Shown one piece after another: positions 35,113-45,856 of a DNA stretch of 64,000 nucleotides (position 1 is the first letter of the stretch; each line of letters opens with the position of its first letter). This stretch comes from Streptomyces asiaticus (lineage in GTDB: Bacteria > Actinomycetota > Actinomycetes > Streptomycetales > Streptomycetaceae): NCBI RefSeq assembly GCF_018138715.1, contig NZ_JAGSHX010000006.1, forward strand, positions 3,782,001 through 3,846,000, given 5' to 3'. Both the position numbers and the translations under genes were made by a program. The notes below the pieces were generated by a model, which was not told the origin of the DNA, did no database searches, and saw only the letters and a program-made list of their open reading frames with translations.

Positions 35113-36105
35113 TCCCCGGAGGCGGCGTCACGGCGCCCTGCGCGGGTACTCACCCCTTGGCTAACTGAACAGCGATGCGCGAGGCGCGGCGGGGCGTGGC
35201 GGGGACACGGGACGGGCGGACTGGGTGCCCGGGACGAGCGGACCGGGGACGCGGGGCGGGGCGGGCCGGGGTGCGCGGTTGGTTGTGTGGTGGGTGCCGG
35301 GGGCGGGGCCTCCGGGGCGGCGCCCTGGACCGTATATTTACGGCGCCGTTAGCCGGGGACTTGCGTGGGCCGGGAATTGGCGCCACAAATACACGTAAGC
35401 GTCCAGGACACCACCCCTCCGACCCCACCCCCTCCCGCCGTCCCGCGGCCCCCCGCCGGTGGCACAGCCTCCGGTCCGGTTCCGGCTCGCCCGGGTCAGC
35501 GCCCACCCGCCGGTGGCCCGAGCCGCTCCTTGGGCTCCGGATCGCCGGGGCCGGATGCGGGACGAGTGGGCGCCACCGTCGTCCCCTCCCGCCGTCTCAC
35601 GGCTGCCCGCGAGTGGCACGAGCCGCTGGTCCGACTCCGGCTCGCCGGGTGGCAGTCCCGCCGCCCTTGCCGTCCGACGGTGACTCCCGCCGCCGAGGCC
35701 ATCGGTGGCTCGCCCTAGGCGGGCATGGATGCCGACGAGGTGCGAGGGACGGTGACGCACCCGGCCCCCGGACGGCTCCGGAACCGGCCGGGGATCGTGT
35801 CACCGGGGGGCGGTCGCCGACGCTCGGGAGGGGGCGGGGTCGGAGGGGCGGGGTTCTGGACGCTTACGTGTATTTGTGGCGCCAATTCCCGGCCCACGCA
35901 AGTCCCCGGCCAATGGCGCCGTAAATATACGGTCCAGAGCCCCGCCCCGGAGGCCCCGTCCCCGCACCCGACCACGGACCCACCGCGCACCCCAGCAACC
36001 ACCACCGCACCGGCACCCGCAACCACCACCGCACCCCGCACCCCGCGCCCCGCAACCACCACCGCACCCCGCACGACCCATACGACCACCCCCCAGGAGG
36101 CCCCC
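35113..36105. repeat. 1-kb gene-free region with a large inverted repeat (arms about 35301-35438 and 35826-35959)
   Basis: The two arms are about 135 bases and close to identical. Both contain CCGTATATTTACGG (itself CCGTA-TATT-TACGG), GCCGGGGACTTGCGTGGGCC, AATTGGCGCCACAAATACAC and GTAAGCGTCCAG. The 390-base spacer has diverged direct repeats (CCGCTGGTCCGACTCCGGCT-like). The arms hold unusually AT-rich cores for this DNA. Downstream (35970-36075) are three short repeats CAACCACCACCGCACC. Reading frames here are repeat shadows. It could be a non-autonomous mobile element or a structured regulatory region. Confidence 0.85.
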
Positions 36106-37911
36106 ATGGCCACGGAGCCCGATCTCATCGCCCAGGCTCGCGCATGGCTTGCCGAGGATCCCGATCCCGAGACGCGGAATGAGCTCGGGAAACTGCTTCA
36201 GGACGATGCCGTCGACGCGATCGCCGAGCGGTTCTCCGGCACGTTGCAGTTCGGTACCGCCGGTCTCCGGGGTGAGCTCGGGGCCGGGCCCATGCGGATG
36301 AACCGCGCCGTCGTCATCCGGGCCGCCGCCGGGCTCGCCGCGTATCTGCGCACGTATTACGACCAGGACGACCAGGACGGTCCGCACGGGCGAGGTCTCG
36401 TCGTCGTCGGGTACGACGCCCGCTACAAGAGCGCCGAGTTCGCCCGCGACACCGCCGCCGTCATGACCGGTGCCGGCTTCCGCGCCGCCGTACTGCCCCG
36501 CCCCCTCCCCACGCCCGTCCTCGCCTTCGCCATCCGCCACCTCGGCGCGATCGCCGGAGTCGAGGTCACCGCGAGCCACAACCCGCCGCGCGACAACGGC
36601 TACAAGGTCTACCTCGGCGACGGCTCCCAGATCGTGCCGCCCGCCGACGCCGAGATCGCCGCCGAGATCGCGGCGATCCGCAGCCTGGACGATGTGCCCC
36701 GGCCCGAGACCGGCTGGGAGACGCTGGACGACGACGTCCTGGAGGCGTACCTCGCGCGGACCGACGCCGTTCTCACCCCGGGTTCGCCCCGGAACGCCCG
36801 CGTCGTCTACACCCCGCTGCACGGCGTCGGCCGGGAGACCCTCACCGCGGCGTTCGCCCGCGCCGGGTTCCCCGAGCCCGCGGTCGTGCCCGAGCAGGCC
36901 GAGCCCGATCCGGCGTTCCCGACCGTCGCGTTCCCCAACCCGGAGGAGCCGGGGGCGATGGACCTGGCCTTCGCGACGGCCCGCAGGGTCGCGCCGGACA
37001 TCATCATCGCCAATGACCCGGACGCCGACCGCTGCGCCGTCGCCGTCCCCACGATCACGAACCCCACGGCGCCCTCGGACGCCGCGAACTGGCGGATGCT
37101 GCGCGGGGACGAGGTCGGCGCGCTCCTCGCCACCCATCTCGTCCACAAGCGCGCCCGCGGCGCGTTCGCGACCACGATCGTCTCCTCGTCGCTCCTGTCC
37201 CGGATCGCGGAGGACGCGGGGCTGCCGTACGCCGAGACGCTGACCGGCTTCAAGTGGCTGGCCCGGGTGGACGGGCTGCGCTACGCGTACGAGGAGGCGC
37301 TCGGCTACTGCGTGGATCCGGAGGGCGTACGCGACAAGGACGGCATCACGGCCGCGCTGCTCGTGGCCGAGCTGACATCCGAGCTCAAGGAGCAGGGCCG
37401 CACCCTCACGGATCTGCTGGACGACATCGCGGTGGCCCACGGGCTGCACGCCACCGACCAGCTGTCCGTCCGGGTCACCGACCTCTCCGTGATCGGGACC
37501 GCGATGAAGCGGCTGCGCGAACAGCCGCCCACCGAGCTCGCGGGGCTCGCCGTGACCTCGGCGGAGGACCTGACGCGGGGCACGGACACCCTGCCCCCGA
37601 CGGACGGCCTGCGCTATCAGCTCGCCGGGAAGGGGAATGTCCGTGGCGCCCGCGTGGTCGTCCGGCCCAGCGGCACCGAGCCGAAGCTGAAGTGCTACCT
37701 GGAGGTGGTCGTCGACGTCCCCGCCGCCGACTCCCTCACCCCGGCCCGCGCCACGGCGGACACCGTGCTGGCCGCGCTGAAGACGGACCTTTCGGCCGCG
37801 GCGGGAATCCAGCCCCCGGAAGCCGCGACCGCGGGCGGATCGGCTGCCGAGCCCGTCGCCGTCGCCCACGGCGATCGGCGACGGCGCCGGAGCGGGCTCA
37901 GATCCGGCTGA
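36106..37911 (+). CDS. Phosphohexomutase/phosphopentomutase, PGM2-like
   Basis: 601 residues, alpha-D-phosphohexomutase family. The phosphoserine loop is TASHNPPRDNGYKVY, the metal loop NDPDADRCAV, the sugar loop EEALGYCVDPEG and the phosphate loop RPSGTEPKLKCY. Starts at ATG 36106 after AGGAGG. It is usually called phosphomannomutase, but it resembles the PGM2 branch, whose human member is a phosphopentomutase. Between PNP and deoC, the step needed is (deoxy)ribose-1-phosphate to 5-phosphate, and no DeoB is present in the window. The last 35 residues (Ala/Gly then RRRRR) look like an added tail. Confidence 0.85.
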   Translation: MATEPDLIAQARAWLAEDPDPETRNELGKLLQDDAVDAIAERFSGTLQFGTAGLRGELGAGPMRMNRAVVIRAAAGLAAYLRTYYDQDDQDGPHGRGLVVVGYDARYKSAEFARDTAAVMTGAGFRAAVLPRPLPTPVLAFAIRHLGAIAGVEVTASHNPPRDNGYKVYLGDGSQIVPPADAEIAAEIAAIRSLDDVPRPETGWETLDDDVLEAYLARTDAVLTPGSPRNARVVYTPLHGVGRETLTAAFARAGFPEPAVVPEQAEPDPAFPTVAFPNPEEPGAMDLAFATARRVAPDIIIANDPDADRCAVAVPTITNPTAPSDAANWRMLRGDEVGALLATHLVHKRARGAFATTIVSSSLLSRIAEDAGLPYAETLTGFKWLARVDGLRYAYEEALGYCVDPEGVRDKDGITAALLVAELTSELKEQGRTLTDLLDDIAVAHGLHATDQLSVRVTDLSVIGTAMKRLREQPPTELAGLAVTSAEDLTRGTDTLPPTDGLRYQLAGKGNVRGARVVVRPSGTEPKLKCYLEVVVDVPAADSLTPARATADTVLAALKTDLSAAAGIQPPEAATAGGSAAEPVAVAHGDRRRRRSGLRSG

Positions 37912-37942
37912 GGTAGCTGAACCGCCATCGCGGGCCCAGCTC

Positions 37943-38641
37943 TCAGCCAATCGCCAGCATGACACCCAGCAGCACCGCGCCCGCCAGCGTCGGCGCGATG
38001 ACCTCAAACGCCCATCGCACCTCCGGCGCCCCCTGGGCGCCCCCGCGCTGGGCGTTGAGCTCGGCCATCTCGCGCAGGTCGCCGATGGCCGCGTCGGAAG
38101 GGGCCCGGCGGTCCTCGTCGGGCTTGTTCGTCGCGACATGGGCGGACGTAGCGCCGAAGGGGTCCTCGGAGGCCGCCCTGGCCTGCTGCCGGGCGGCCCG
38201 CTTGCGCTGGCGCAGCGAGACCGGGATCGCCCACAGCTGGTAGGTGGCCCCGCCCGCGAGCACCTCGCTGGTGTACCCGGCGCGCAGCCCCTCGACCGAG
38301 GCCCAGGGCAGCGTGATCGTACGGAACGGGTTGCGGACGAGCAGCCGGTCCTGACCCGCGTACACCGCCGGGCGCACCGTGAAGGCGATCACCACCGGCA
38401 CCGCGAAGAGCAGCCCGGCCAGCGCCAGCCACGGCGTCCGGCCCTCGCCCCGGATCATCGCGTCGATGCCCAGCCAGCCGCTGAGCCCGAGCAGCAGCAC
38501 CCCTCCCGCGATACCGCTCGGGGAGCGGTAGATCCGGTCCGAGAAGGTCTCGGTCTCGGCATCGGAGGAGGCGGAGGAGGAGGCGGAGGAGGAGGCGGAG
38601 CTGGAGGCAGCGGGGTTGGAGTCGTCGTCCGGGCTCGTCAT
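37943..38641 (-). CDS. Membrane protein with a bacterial PH domain
   Basis: 232 residues from ATG 38641. The N-terminus is a Ser/Ala run encoded by GGAGGAGGC-type DNA repeats (38572-38600). Two membrane segments follow (about 46-64 and 72-92), then a PH-like domain (RPAVYAGQDRLLVRNPFRTITLPWASVEGL), a linker and a last membrane segment at the C-terminus. Function unknown; divergent from deoC and perhaps sharing its control region. Confidence 0.8.
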   Translation of the reverse strand: MTSPDDDSNPAASSSASSSASSSASSDAETETFSDRIYRSPSGIAGGVLLLGLSGWLGIDAMIRGEGRTPWLALAGLLFAVPVVIAFTVRPAVYAGQDRLLVRNPFRTITLPWASVEGLRAGYTSEVLAGGATYQLWAIPVSLRQRKRAARQQARAASEDPFGATSAHVATNKPDEDRRAPSDAAIGDLREMAELNAQRGGAQGAPEVRWAFEVIAPTLAGAVLLGVMLAIG

Positions 38642-38746
38642 GCGCCCGATTGTGCACCACACTCGGGGGGCGGGGGCGCCCAGGGGAGACCCGGGGTCGC
38701 CCGCCCCCGGCCCCCGGCCGATTCAGGGCCCGGGGGTGACATCCGA

Positions 38747-38758
38747 CTACGCGCGTAG
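38747..38758. promoter_or_regulatory. Operator palindrome CTACGCGCGTAG upstream of deoC
   Basis: Identical to the site before the purine phosphorylase gene. A -10-like TATGCT follows at 38760-38765 and the GTG of deoC is six bases further, so a bound repressor would cover the promoter. Confidence 0.8.
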
Positions 38759-38771
38759 ATATGCTCATCTG

Positions 38772-39779
38772 GTGACCATGCCCACCACAGTTCCCGCATA
38801 CGGCAAAGAGGCCGCGGAGCGACTCGCGTCAATGGCGGACGTGACCGCCAGTGACGGCGCACTGCGCCGCTTCCTGCACGGCCTGCCGGGCGTCGACGCG
38901 GTCGGCCTGCAGGCCCGTGCCGCGACCCTCGGCACCCGCTCGATCAAGACCACGGCGAAGGCGTACGCCATCGACCTGGCGATCTCGATGATCGACCTGA
39001 CGACCCTCGAGGGTGCCGACACCCCGGGCAAGGTCCGGGCGCTCTGCGCCAAGGGGATCCACCCCGACCCCACCGACCGCACCACCCCGAAGGTCGCGGC
39101 GATCTGCGTCTACGGCGACATGGTGGCCACCGCCAAGGAGGCCCTGACCGGCAGCGGAATCCATGTGGCCGCCGTCGCCACCGCCTTCCCCTCCGGCCGG
39201 GCCTCGCTGCCGGTCAAGCTGGCGGACACCCGGGACGCGGTCGCCGCCGGGGCGGACGAGATCGACATGGTGATCGACCGCGGCGCCTTCCTCTCCGGCC
39301 GCTACCTCGAGGTGTTCGAGGAGATCCGGCAGGTGAAGGAGGCGTGCGTGCGCGAGGACGGCAGCGGCACCGCGGCCCACCTCAAGGTCATCTTCGAGAC
39401 CGGTGAGCTCCAGACGTACGACAACGTCCGCCGCGCCTCCTGGCTGGCGATGCTCGCGGGCGCGGACTTCATCAAGACCTCCACCGGCAAGGTGGCCGTC
39501 AACGCGACCCCGCCCGTCACCCTCGTCCTGCTGGAGGCGGTCCGCGACTTCCGCGCCACCACCGGCGTACAGGTGGGCGTGAAGCCCGCGGGCGGCATCC
39601 GCACCTCCAAGGACGCGATCAAGTACCTGGTGATGGTCAACGAGACGCTGGGCGACGAGTGGCTCTCCCCGGAGTGGTTCCGCTTCGGCGCCTCCAGCCT
39701 GCTCAACGATCTGCTCATGCAGCGCCAGAAGCTGAGCACCGGCCGGTACTCCGGTCCCGACTACGTGACGGTGGACTGA
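38772..39779 (+). CDS. deoC: Deoxyribose-phosphate aldolase
   Basis: 335 residues (longer than the 250-residue bacterial form; the size of the eukaryote-like subgroup). The Schiff-base lysine is in DFIKTSTGK, and VGVKPAGGIRT holds the second active-site Lys. It cleaves 2-deoxyribose-5-phosphate to acetaldehyde and glyceraldehyde-3-phosphate. GTG 38772 (or ATG 38778) is the start, with no ribosome site, in keeping with a leaderless message. Followed at six bases by the aldehyde dehydrogenase gene that could take the acetaldehyde. Confidence 0.95.
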   Translation: MTMPTTVPAYGKEAAERLASMADVTASDGALRRFLHGLPGVDAVGLQARAATLGTRSIKTTAKAYAIDLAISMIDLTTLEGADTPGKVRALCAKGIHPDPTDRTTPKVAAICVYGDMVATAKEALTGSGIHVAAVATAFPSGRASLPVKLADTRDAVAAGADEIDMVIDRGAFLSGRYLEVFEEIRQVKEACVREDGSGTAAHLKVIFETGELQTYDNVRRASWLAMLAGADFIKTSTGKVAVNATPPVTLVLLEAVRDFRATTGVQVGVKPAGGIRTSKDAIKYLVMVNETLGDEWLSPEWFRFGASSLLNDLLMQRQKLSTGRYSGPDYVTVD

Positions 39780-39785
39780 TACGCC

Positions 39786-41211
<1,426 letters not shown>

Positions 41212-41219
<8 letters not shown>

Positions 41220-42078
41220 ACGACTCTCGGTCCTGAAGACCTACAAGCTGTTCGTGGGCGGCAAGTTCCCACGCTCGGAGAGCGGGCGGGTGTACGAGGT
41301 GACCGACGCAAAGGGCACGTGGCTGGCCAACGCCCCGCTGGCCTCCCGCAAGGACGCCCGGGACGCGGTCGTCGCCGCGCGCAAGGCGTTCGGCGGCTGG
41401 TCGGGTGCCACCGCCTACAACCGGGGCCAGATCCTCTACCGCGTCGCCGAGATGCTGGAGGGCCGCCGCGGCCAGTTCGTCCACGAGGTCGCCGACGCCG
41501 AGGGCCTGTCGAAGTCCAAGGCGGGCCTGCAGGTGGACGCGGCGATCGACCGCTGGGTCTGGTACGCGGGCTGGTCCGACAAGACGGCCCAGATCGCCGG
41601 GTCCGCCAACCCCGTGGCCGGGCCGTACTTCAACCTGTCCGCCCCCGAACCGACCGGCGTGGTCGCGCTCCTCGCGCCCCAGGACTCGTCGTTCCTGGGC
41701 CTGGTGTCGGTGATCGCCCCGGCGATCGTCACCGGGAACACGACGGTGGTCGTCGCCGCCGAGGCCGCCCCCCTGCCCGCCCTCTCCCTGGCCGAGGTCC
41801 TGGCCACCTCCGACCTCCCCGGCGGCGTGGTCAACGTCCTGTCCGGCCGCACGGCGGAGCTCGCCGCCCCGCTCGCCGCGCACCAGGACGTCAACGCGAT
41901 CGACCTCGCGGGCGCGGGCGCGGACGCGGAACTCGCGACCGAGTTGGAGAAGGCCGCCGCGGACAACCTCAAGCGCGTCCTGCGTCCACAGCCTGTGGAC
42001 TGGCCCGCCACCCCCGGCACCGCCCGCCTCCTCGCCTTCCTGGAGACGAAGACGGTGTGGCACCCAATGGGCGCCTAA
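41212..42078 (+). CDS. Catalytically incomplete ALDH-like protein (ALDH16 pseudo-domain-like)
   Basis: 288 residues starting at ATG 41212 after GGAGG, inside the end of the previous gene. It aligns with the N-terminal coenzyme-binding part of aldehyde dehydrogenases (KLFVGGKFPRSESGRVYEV; AYNRGQILYRVAEMLEGRR). Every catalytic residue is absent: APQDSSF instead of PWNFP, VVVAAEA instead of the LKPAE lysine, no ELGGK Glu, and it ends before the Cys domain. The ending LETKTVWHPMG is conserved-looking rather than broken. This is what the second, inactive half of ALDH16 looks like, so it probably binds the neighbour as a structural subunit. Confidence 0.8.
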
Positions 42079-42603
42079 CCCCGGCCACCCCGCCCCACGG
42101 GCTGCCCGCCGGACGCCCCGCCTACGAGGTGCCCGGCGCCCCCCGAGCCCGCTGCCGCGGCGGGGCCGGCGGATCTTTCCCCTCCCCGCCCCTTCCCGCA
42201 GCATCTATATGCGGCTCCGCCGCGTGGCAGGGCTCCGCCCCCGAACCCCAGGATCTGGGGCGGAGCCCCAGACACCTCCTACCGCGCTGCCGCGGCGGGG
42301 CCGGCGGATCTTCCCCCTCCCCGCCCCTTCCCGCAACCAGGGGCTTTGCCCCTGGACCCCGCCAGGTCGGCGAACCGACCGCCGCCGCGGCCAGCCCCCA
42401 CCGGCCAAGGCGTAGACCGCACCACCTGCGACCCGACCGGGGCCCGGGGCCGAGCCCCAGGTCCGCCCCGCCCCAGACCCCCGGCGGGTCCGCGAGCCAA
42501 CCGTCATCGCGGTCAGCTCACCGGCCGGGCCCCGGCCGCGCCGCCCGCGACGCGGCCGGGGGCTGGGGCGGAGCCCCAGTTGTGGGAAGGGGCGGGGAGG
42601 GGA
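42079..42603. repeat. 0.5-kb repeat-rich region without intact genes
   Basis: A block of about 55 bases (CGCTGCCGCGGCGGGGCCGG.. to CCCGCCCCTTCCCGCA) occurs twice, at about 42150 and 42290. Between and around are TATGCGGCTCCGCCGCGTGG, CTGGGGCGGAGCCCCAG, CAGGGGCTTTGCCCCTG and GGGGCCGAGCCCC palindromes. The same element types occur at 25170, 30640 and 51830. Confidence 0.85.
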
Positions 42604-43180
<577 letters not shown>

Positions 43181-43279
43181 TGACGGCGGGGCCGGGCCAC
43201 ATGGGCGGTCGAGCCGGCGGTCAGGTTGACGGTTACGCGGGGGTCACGCGGGCGAAAGGATGCGTCACACTGGTGTTCC

Positions 43280-43915
43280 GTGACCAGCCAACCGCCTTCC
43301 GCCCGTGTCGTCCTCCTCTCCGGCCCCTCGGGTTCGGGCAAGTCCTCCCTCGCGACCCGCACCGGGCTGCCCGTGCTCAACCTCGACGACTTCTACAAGG
43401 AGGGCGGCGACGCGACGCTCCCCCAACTCCCCGACGGCGGGGGCGCCGACTGGGACTCGCCGCTGTCCTGGGACGCGGACGCGGCCGTCGCGGCCATCGA
43501 GGAGCTGTGCCGTGCGTCACGAACGACCGTGCCGCTGTACGACATCGCCACCAGCGCCCGGGTCGGCGAGGAGGCGCTGGACATCGGGCGGGCGCCGCTG
43601 TTCATCGCCGAAGGGATTTTCGCCGCCGACATCGTCGGGCGGTGTGCCGACCTCGGGGTGCTCGCGGACGCGATCTGTCTGCGCGGCCGCCCGTCCACCA
43701 CGTTCCGGCGCAGGCTGCTGCGCGACCTCCGGGAGGGCCGTAAGCCCGCGCTCTATCTGCTGCGGCGCGGCTGGCGGCTGATGCGCGCGGAGCGCGGGAT
43801 CGTGGCCCGGCAGACGGCACTGGGCGCGTACGCGTGCGGCAAGGACGTGGCGCTGGGCCGGATAGCGGCGGCGGGAGAGCGGATCCTCGCCCCCGGCCAG
43901 AAGGCGTCCGTATGA
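43280..43915 (+). CDS. udk: Uridine kinase-like P-loop kinase
   Basis: 211 residues, GTG start 43280. The P-loop is LLSGPSGSGKSSLA, then NLDDFYKEGGD (typical uridine-kinase DDFY) and a phosphoryl-acceptor region DWDSPLSWD. It should phosphorylate uridine or cytidine, salvaging what deoA/cdd do not degrade. Shorter than E. coli Udk at the C-terminus but full for the actinobacterial type. Confidence 0.85.
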   Translation: MTSQPPSARVVLLSGPSGSGKSSLATRTGLPVLNLDDFYKEGGDATLPQLPDGGGADWDSPLSWDADAAVAAIEELCRASRTTVPLYDIATSARVGEEALDIGRAPLFIAEGIFAADIVGRCADLGVLADAICLRGRPSTTFRRRLLRDLREGRKPALYLLRRGWRLMRAERGIVARQTALGAYACGKDVALGRIAAAGERILAPGQKASV

Positions 43916-43944
43916 CCGCATGACCTCATGGCCGCATGACCACG
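43913..43944 (+). repeat. 8-bp tandem repeat starting at the udk stop codon
   Basis: TGACCGCA, TGACCTCA, TGGCCGCA, TGACCACG: four 8-base units; the first TGA is the stop. Confidence 0.75.
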
Positions 43945-43953
43945 CGGCCAAAA

Positions 43954-43999
43954 AGGTGCGAGGCCGGACATCCCCCCTCGGCTGTCCGGCCTCGCACCT
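43954..43999. terminator. Bidirectional terminator between udk and sigQ
   Basis: AGGTGCGAGGCCGGACA pairs with TGTCCGGCCTCGCACCT (17 bp, 12-base loop). Flanked by A5 on the left and TTT on the right, so it can work for both converging genes. Confidence 0.9.
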
Positions 44000-44052
44000 G
44001 TTTCCCCCGTATCCCCCGATTTTCCCCCCGCCTTCGATCGTCCCCGCCGCCG

Positions 44053-44835
44053 TCAGGCGACCAGTTCGCCGAAGGACTCCTCCTCGTCACGGCCGAAGCT
44101 GAGGACCTCGTCCTCGCGCAGCCGGCGCAGCGAGCGCCAGATGCTGCTCTTGACCGTTCCGACGCTGATGTTCAGGATGTCCGCGATCTCCGGATCCGTC
44201 CGGCCCTCGTAGTAGCGCAGCACCAGCATCGTGCGCTGCAACTCGGGGAGCCGGGCCAGGGCCTGCCACAGCACGGTGCGCAGCTCGGTGCCGCGCATCG
44301 CGTCGTGGTCGCCCACCGTCTCCGGCAGCTCCTCCGTCGGGTACTCGTTGAGCTTGCGCCGACGCCAGGCGCTGATGTGCAGATTGGTCATGGTGCGCCG
44401 CAGATAGCCGCCGACCGCCGCCTTGTCACTGATCCGGTCCCAGGCCCGGTAGGTCGAGAACAGCGCGCTCTGGAGCAGGTCCTCGGCCTCGAAGCGGTCA
44501 CCGGTCAGGTGGTAGGCGGTTGCGTACAGGGAGGCGCGGCGCTCCTGGACATAGGCGGTGAACTCCGCCTCCGACGTGGTGCGCCGCTCCCCCTCTGCCT
44601 CCCCGTACGAGCCTCCCCCGTGGCCCCCCGGTCCCCGGTTGTCCCCCCCGAGGCCGGTGCCGGCCTCCTTGTCCCCCGTGATCGCGTCAATGGCCACCAT
44701 GTAAGGAGGCCGCTGACGCCCGGCGCCGCGAGCGCACCCCCGCCCGCTCACGGCACCGGACTTCTCATTGCCCCGCCCGGCGTCGTGGAGGCGTGTGCGA
44801 ACTGCGCTGGTGGTGGAGAAGTGCAGTGTGCTCAT
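44053..44835 (-). CDS. sigQ: ECF/SigE-type RNA polymerase sigma factor SigQ
   Basis: About 260 residues from ATG 44835. Region 2 is ASLYATAYHLTGDRFEAEDLLQSALFSTYRAWDRI with YLRRTMTNLHISAWRRRK, and region 4 is LPELQRTMLVLRYYEGRTDPEIADILNISVGTVKSSIWRSLRRLRE. A Gly-rich, variable N-terminal 80 residues precedes them. Divergent from afsQ1 as in S. coelicolor, where AfsQ1 activates sigQ and SigQ opposes antibiotic activation by AfsQ1. An exact AfsQ1 box lies in the shared intergenic region. Confidence 0.93.
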   Translation of the reverse strand: MSTLHFSTTSAVRTRLHDAGRGNEKSGAVSGRGCARGAGRQRPPYMVAIDAITGDKEAGTGLGGDNRGPGGHGGGSYGEAEGERRTTSEAEFTAYVQERRASLYATAYHLTGDRFEAEDLLQSALFSTYRAWDRISDKAAVGGYLRRTMTNLHISAWRRRKLNEYPTEELPETVGDHDAMRGTELRTVLWQALARLPELQRTMLVLRYYEGRTDPEIADILNISVGTVKSSIWRSLRRLREDEVLSFGRDEEESFGELVA

Positions 44836-44954
44836 TTCGCGCCCCCCGTCGATGGAGCCTGGTCGGTCTGGCTTCTGGCTGCCCCGGCCGGTGGTGTTCC
44901 GCCCGGTGCACAGAAGACTTTGCCGGGCCAGTTTCATGGGGGTGTCTGTCGACT

Positions 44955-44970
44955 GTCACAGGCTCGTCAC
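44955..44970. promoter_or_regulatory. AfsQ1 binding box
   Basis: GTCAC-AGGCTC-GTCAC fits exactly the published AfsQ1 consensus GTnAC-n6-GTnAC. It lies in the 192-base gap between sigQ and afsQ1, about 60-75 bases before afsQ1, and so should mediate autoregulation and sigQ control. Confidence 0.85.
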
Positions 44971-45027
44971 AGGCGATCGGACCGATAAACCCCTGACGGT
45001 CGAACTACAGGCCCCTTGTAGGCCAGA

Positions 45028-45714
45028 ATGACCAACGTGCCTTTCCTGTTGCTGATCGAGGACGACGACGCCATCCGCACGGCCCTCGAACTCTCGCTGT
45101 CTCGCCAGGGCCACCGTGTGGCGACCGCGGCGACGGGCGAGGACGGCCTGAAACTGCTGCGTGAGCAGCGGCCGGATCTGATCGTGCTCGATGTGATGCT
45201 GCCCGGGATCGACGGCTTCGAGGTGTGCCGCCGGATCCGCCGTACCGACCAGTTGCCGATCATCCTGCTGACCGCGCGCAGCGATGACATCGACGTCGTG
45301 GTCGGCCTGGAGTCCGGTGCCGACGACTATGTGGTCAAACCCGTCCAGGGCCGGGTGCTGGACGCCCGGATCCGCGCGGTGCTGCGGCGTGGGGAGCGGG
45401 AGGCCAACGACTCCGCGGCCTTCGGCAATCTGCTGATCGACCGCGCGGCCATGACGGTCACCAAGAACGGCGAGGATCTCCAGCTCACCCCCACTGAGCT
45501 GCGGCTTCTGCTGGAGCTCAGCCGCCGTCCGGGGCAGGCGCTGTCCCGGCAGCAGCTGTTGCGGCTGGTGTGGGAGCACGACTACCTCGGGGACTCGCGG
45601 CTGGTCGACGCATGCGTACAGCGGCTGCGCGCGAAGGTGGAGGACGTGCCGTCGTCGCCGACGCTGATCCGTACGGTGCGTGGGGTCGGGTACCGGCTGG
45701 ACACGCCACAGTGA
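45028..45714 (+). CDS. afsQ1: Response regulator AfsQ1
   Basis: 228 residues, OmpR/PhoB class. Receiver: EDDD acidic pocket, phospho-acceptor Asp in LIVLDVMLPGIDGFE (about 55), T in LLTARSDD and K in YVVKPV. The C-terminal winged helix binds DNA (SRLVDACVQRLRAKVED; IRTVRGVGYRL). It controls antibiotic genes and nitrogen/carbon genes in response to glutamate in S. coelicolor. The start may be ATG 45028 or GTG 45037. Its stop lies in CAGTGAGCGACG, a sequence that recurs at the afsQ2 start. Confidence 0.95.
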   Translation: MTNVPFLLLIEDDDAIRTALELSLSRQGHRVATAATGEDGLKLLREQRPDLIVLDVMLPGIDGFEVCRRIRRTDQLPIILLTARSDDIDVVVGLESGADDYVVKPVQGRVLDARIRAVLRRGEREANDSAAFGNLLIDRAAMTVTKNGEDLQLTPTELRLLLELSRRPGQALSRQQLLRLVWEHDYLGDSRLVDACVQRLRAKVEDVPSSPTLIRTVRGVGYRLDTPQ

Positions 45715-45856
45715 GCGACGCACGTGCGGCCGCCGGACCGCGGACGACTGCGATGCCCGCGATTTCGCCGCACGGGCGGAGAAGCGAACGGATCAGCGCA
45801 GTGAGTACTACGGTGTGCCGCGCGCACGGGGGCGGAGACGTACGGAATTGAGCGCA

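Noticed and set aside
35338..35760. 140-codon minus-strand frame and other frames between the purine phosphorylase and mutase genes
   Set aside because: They only translate the inverted-repeat arms and the degenerate spacer repeats; the same peptide VLDAYVYLWRQFPAHA appears from both arms.
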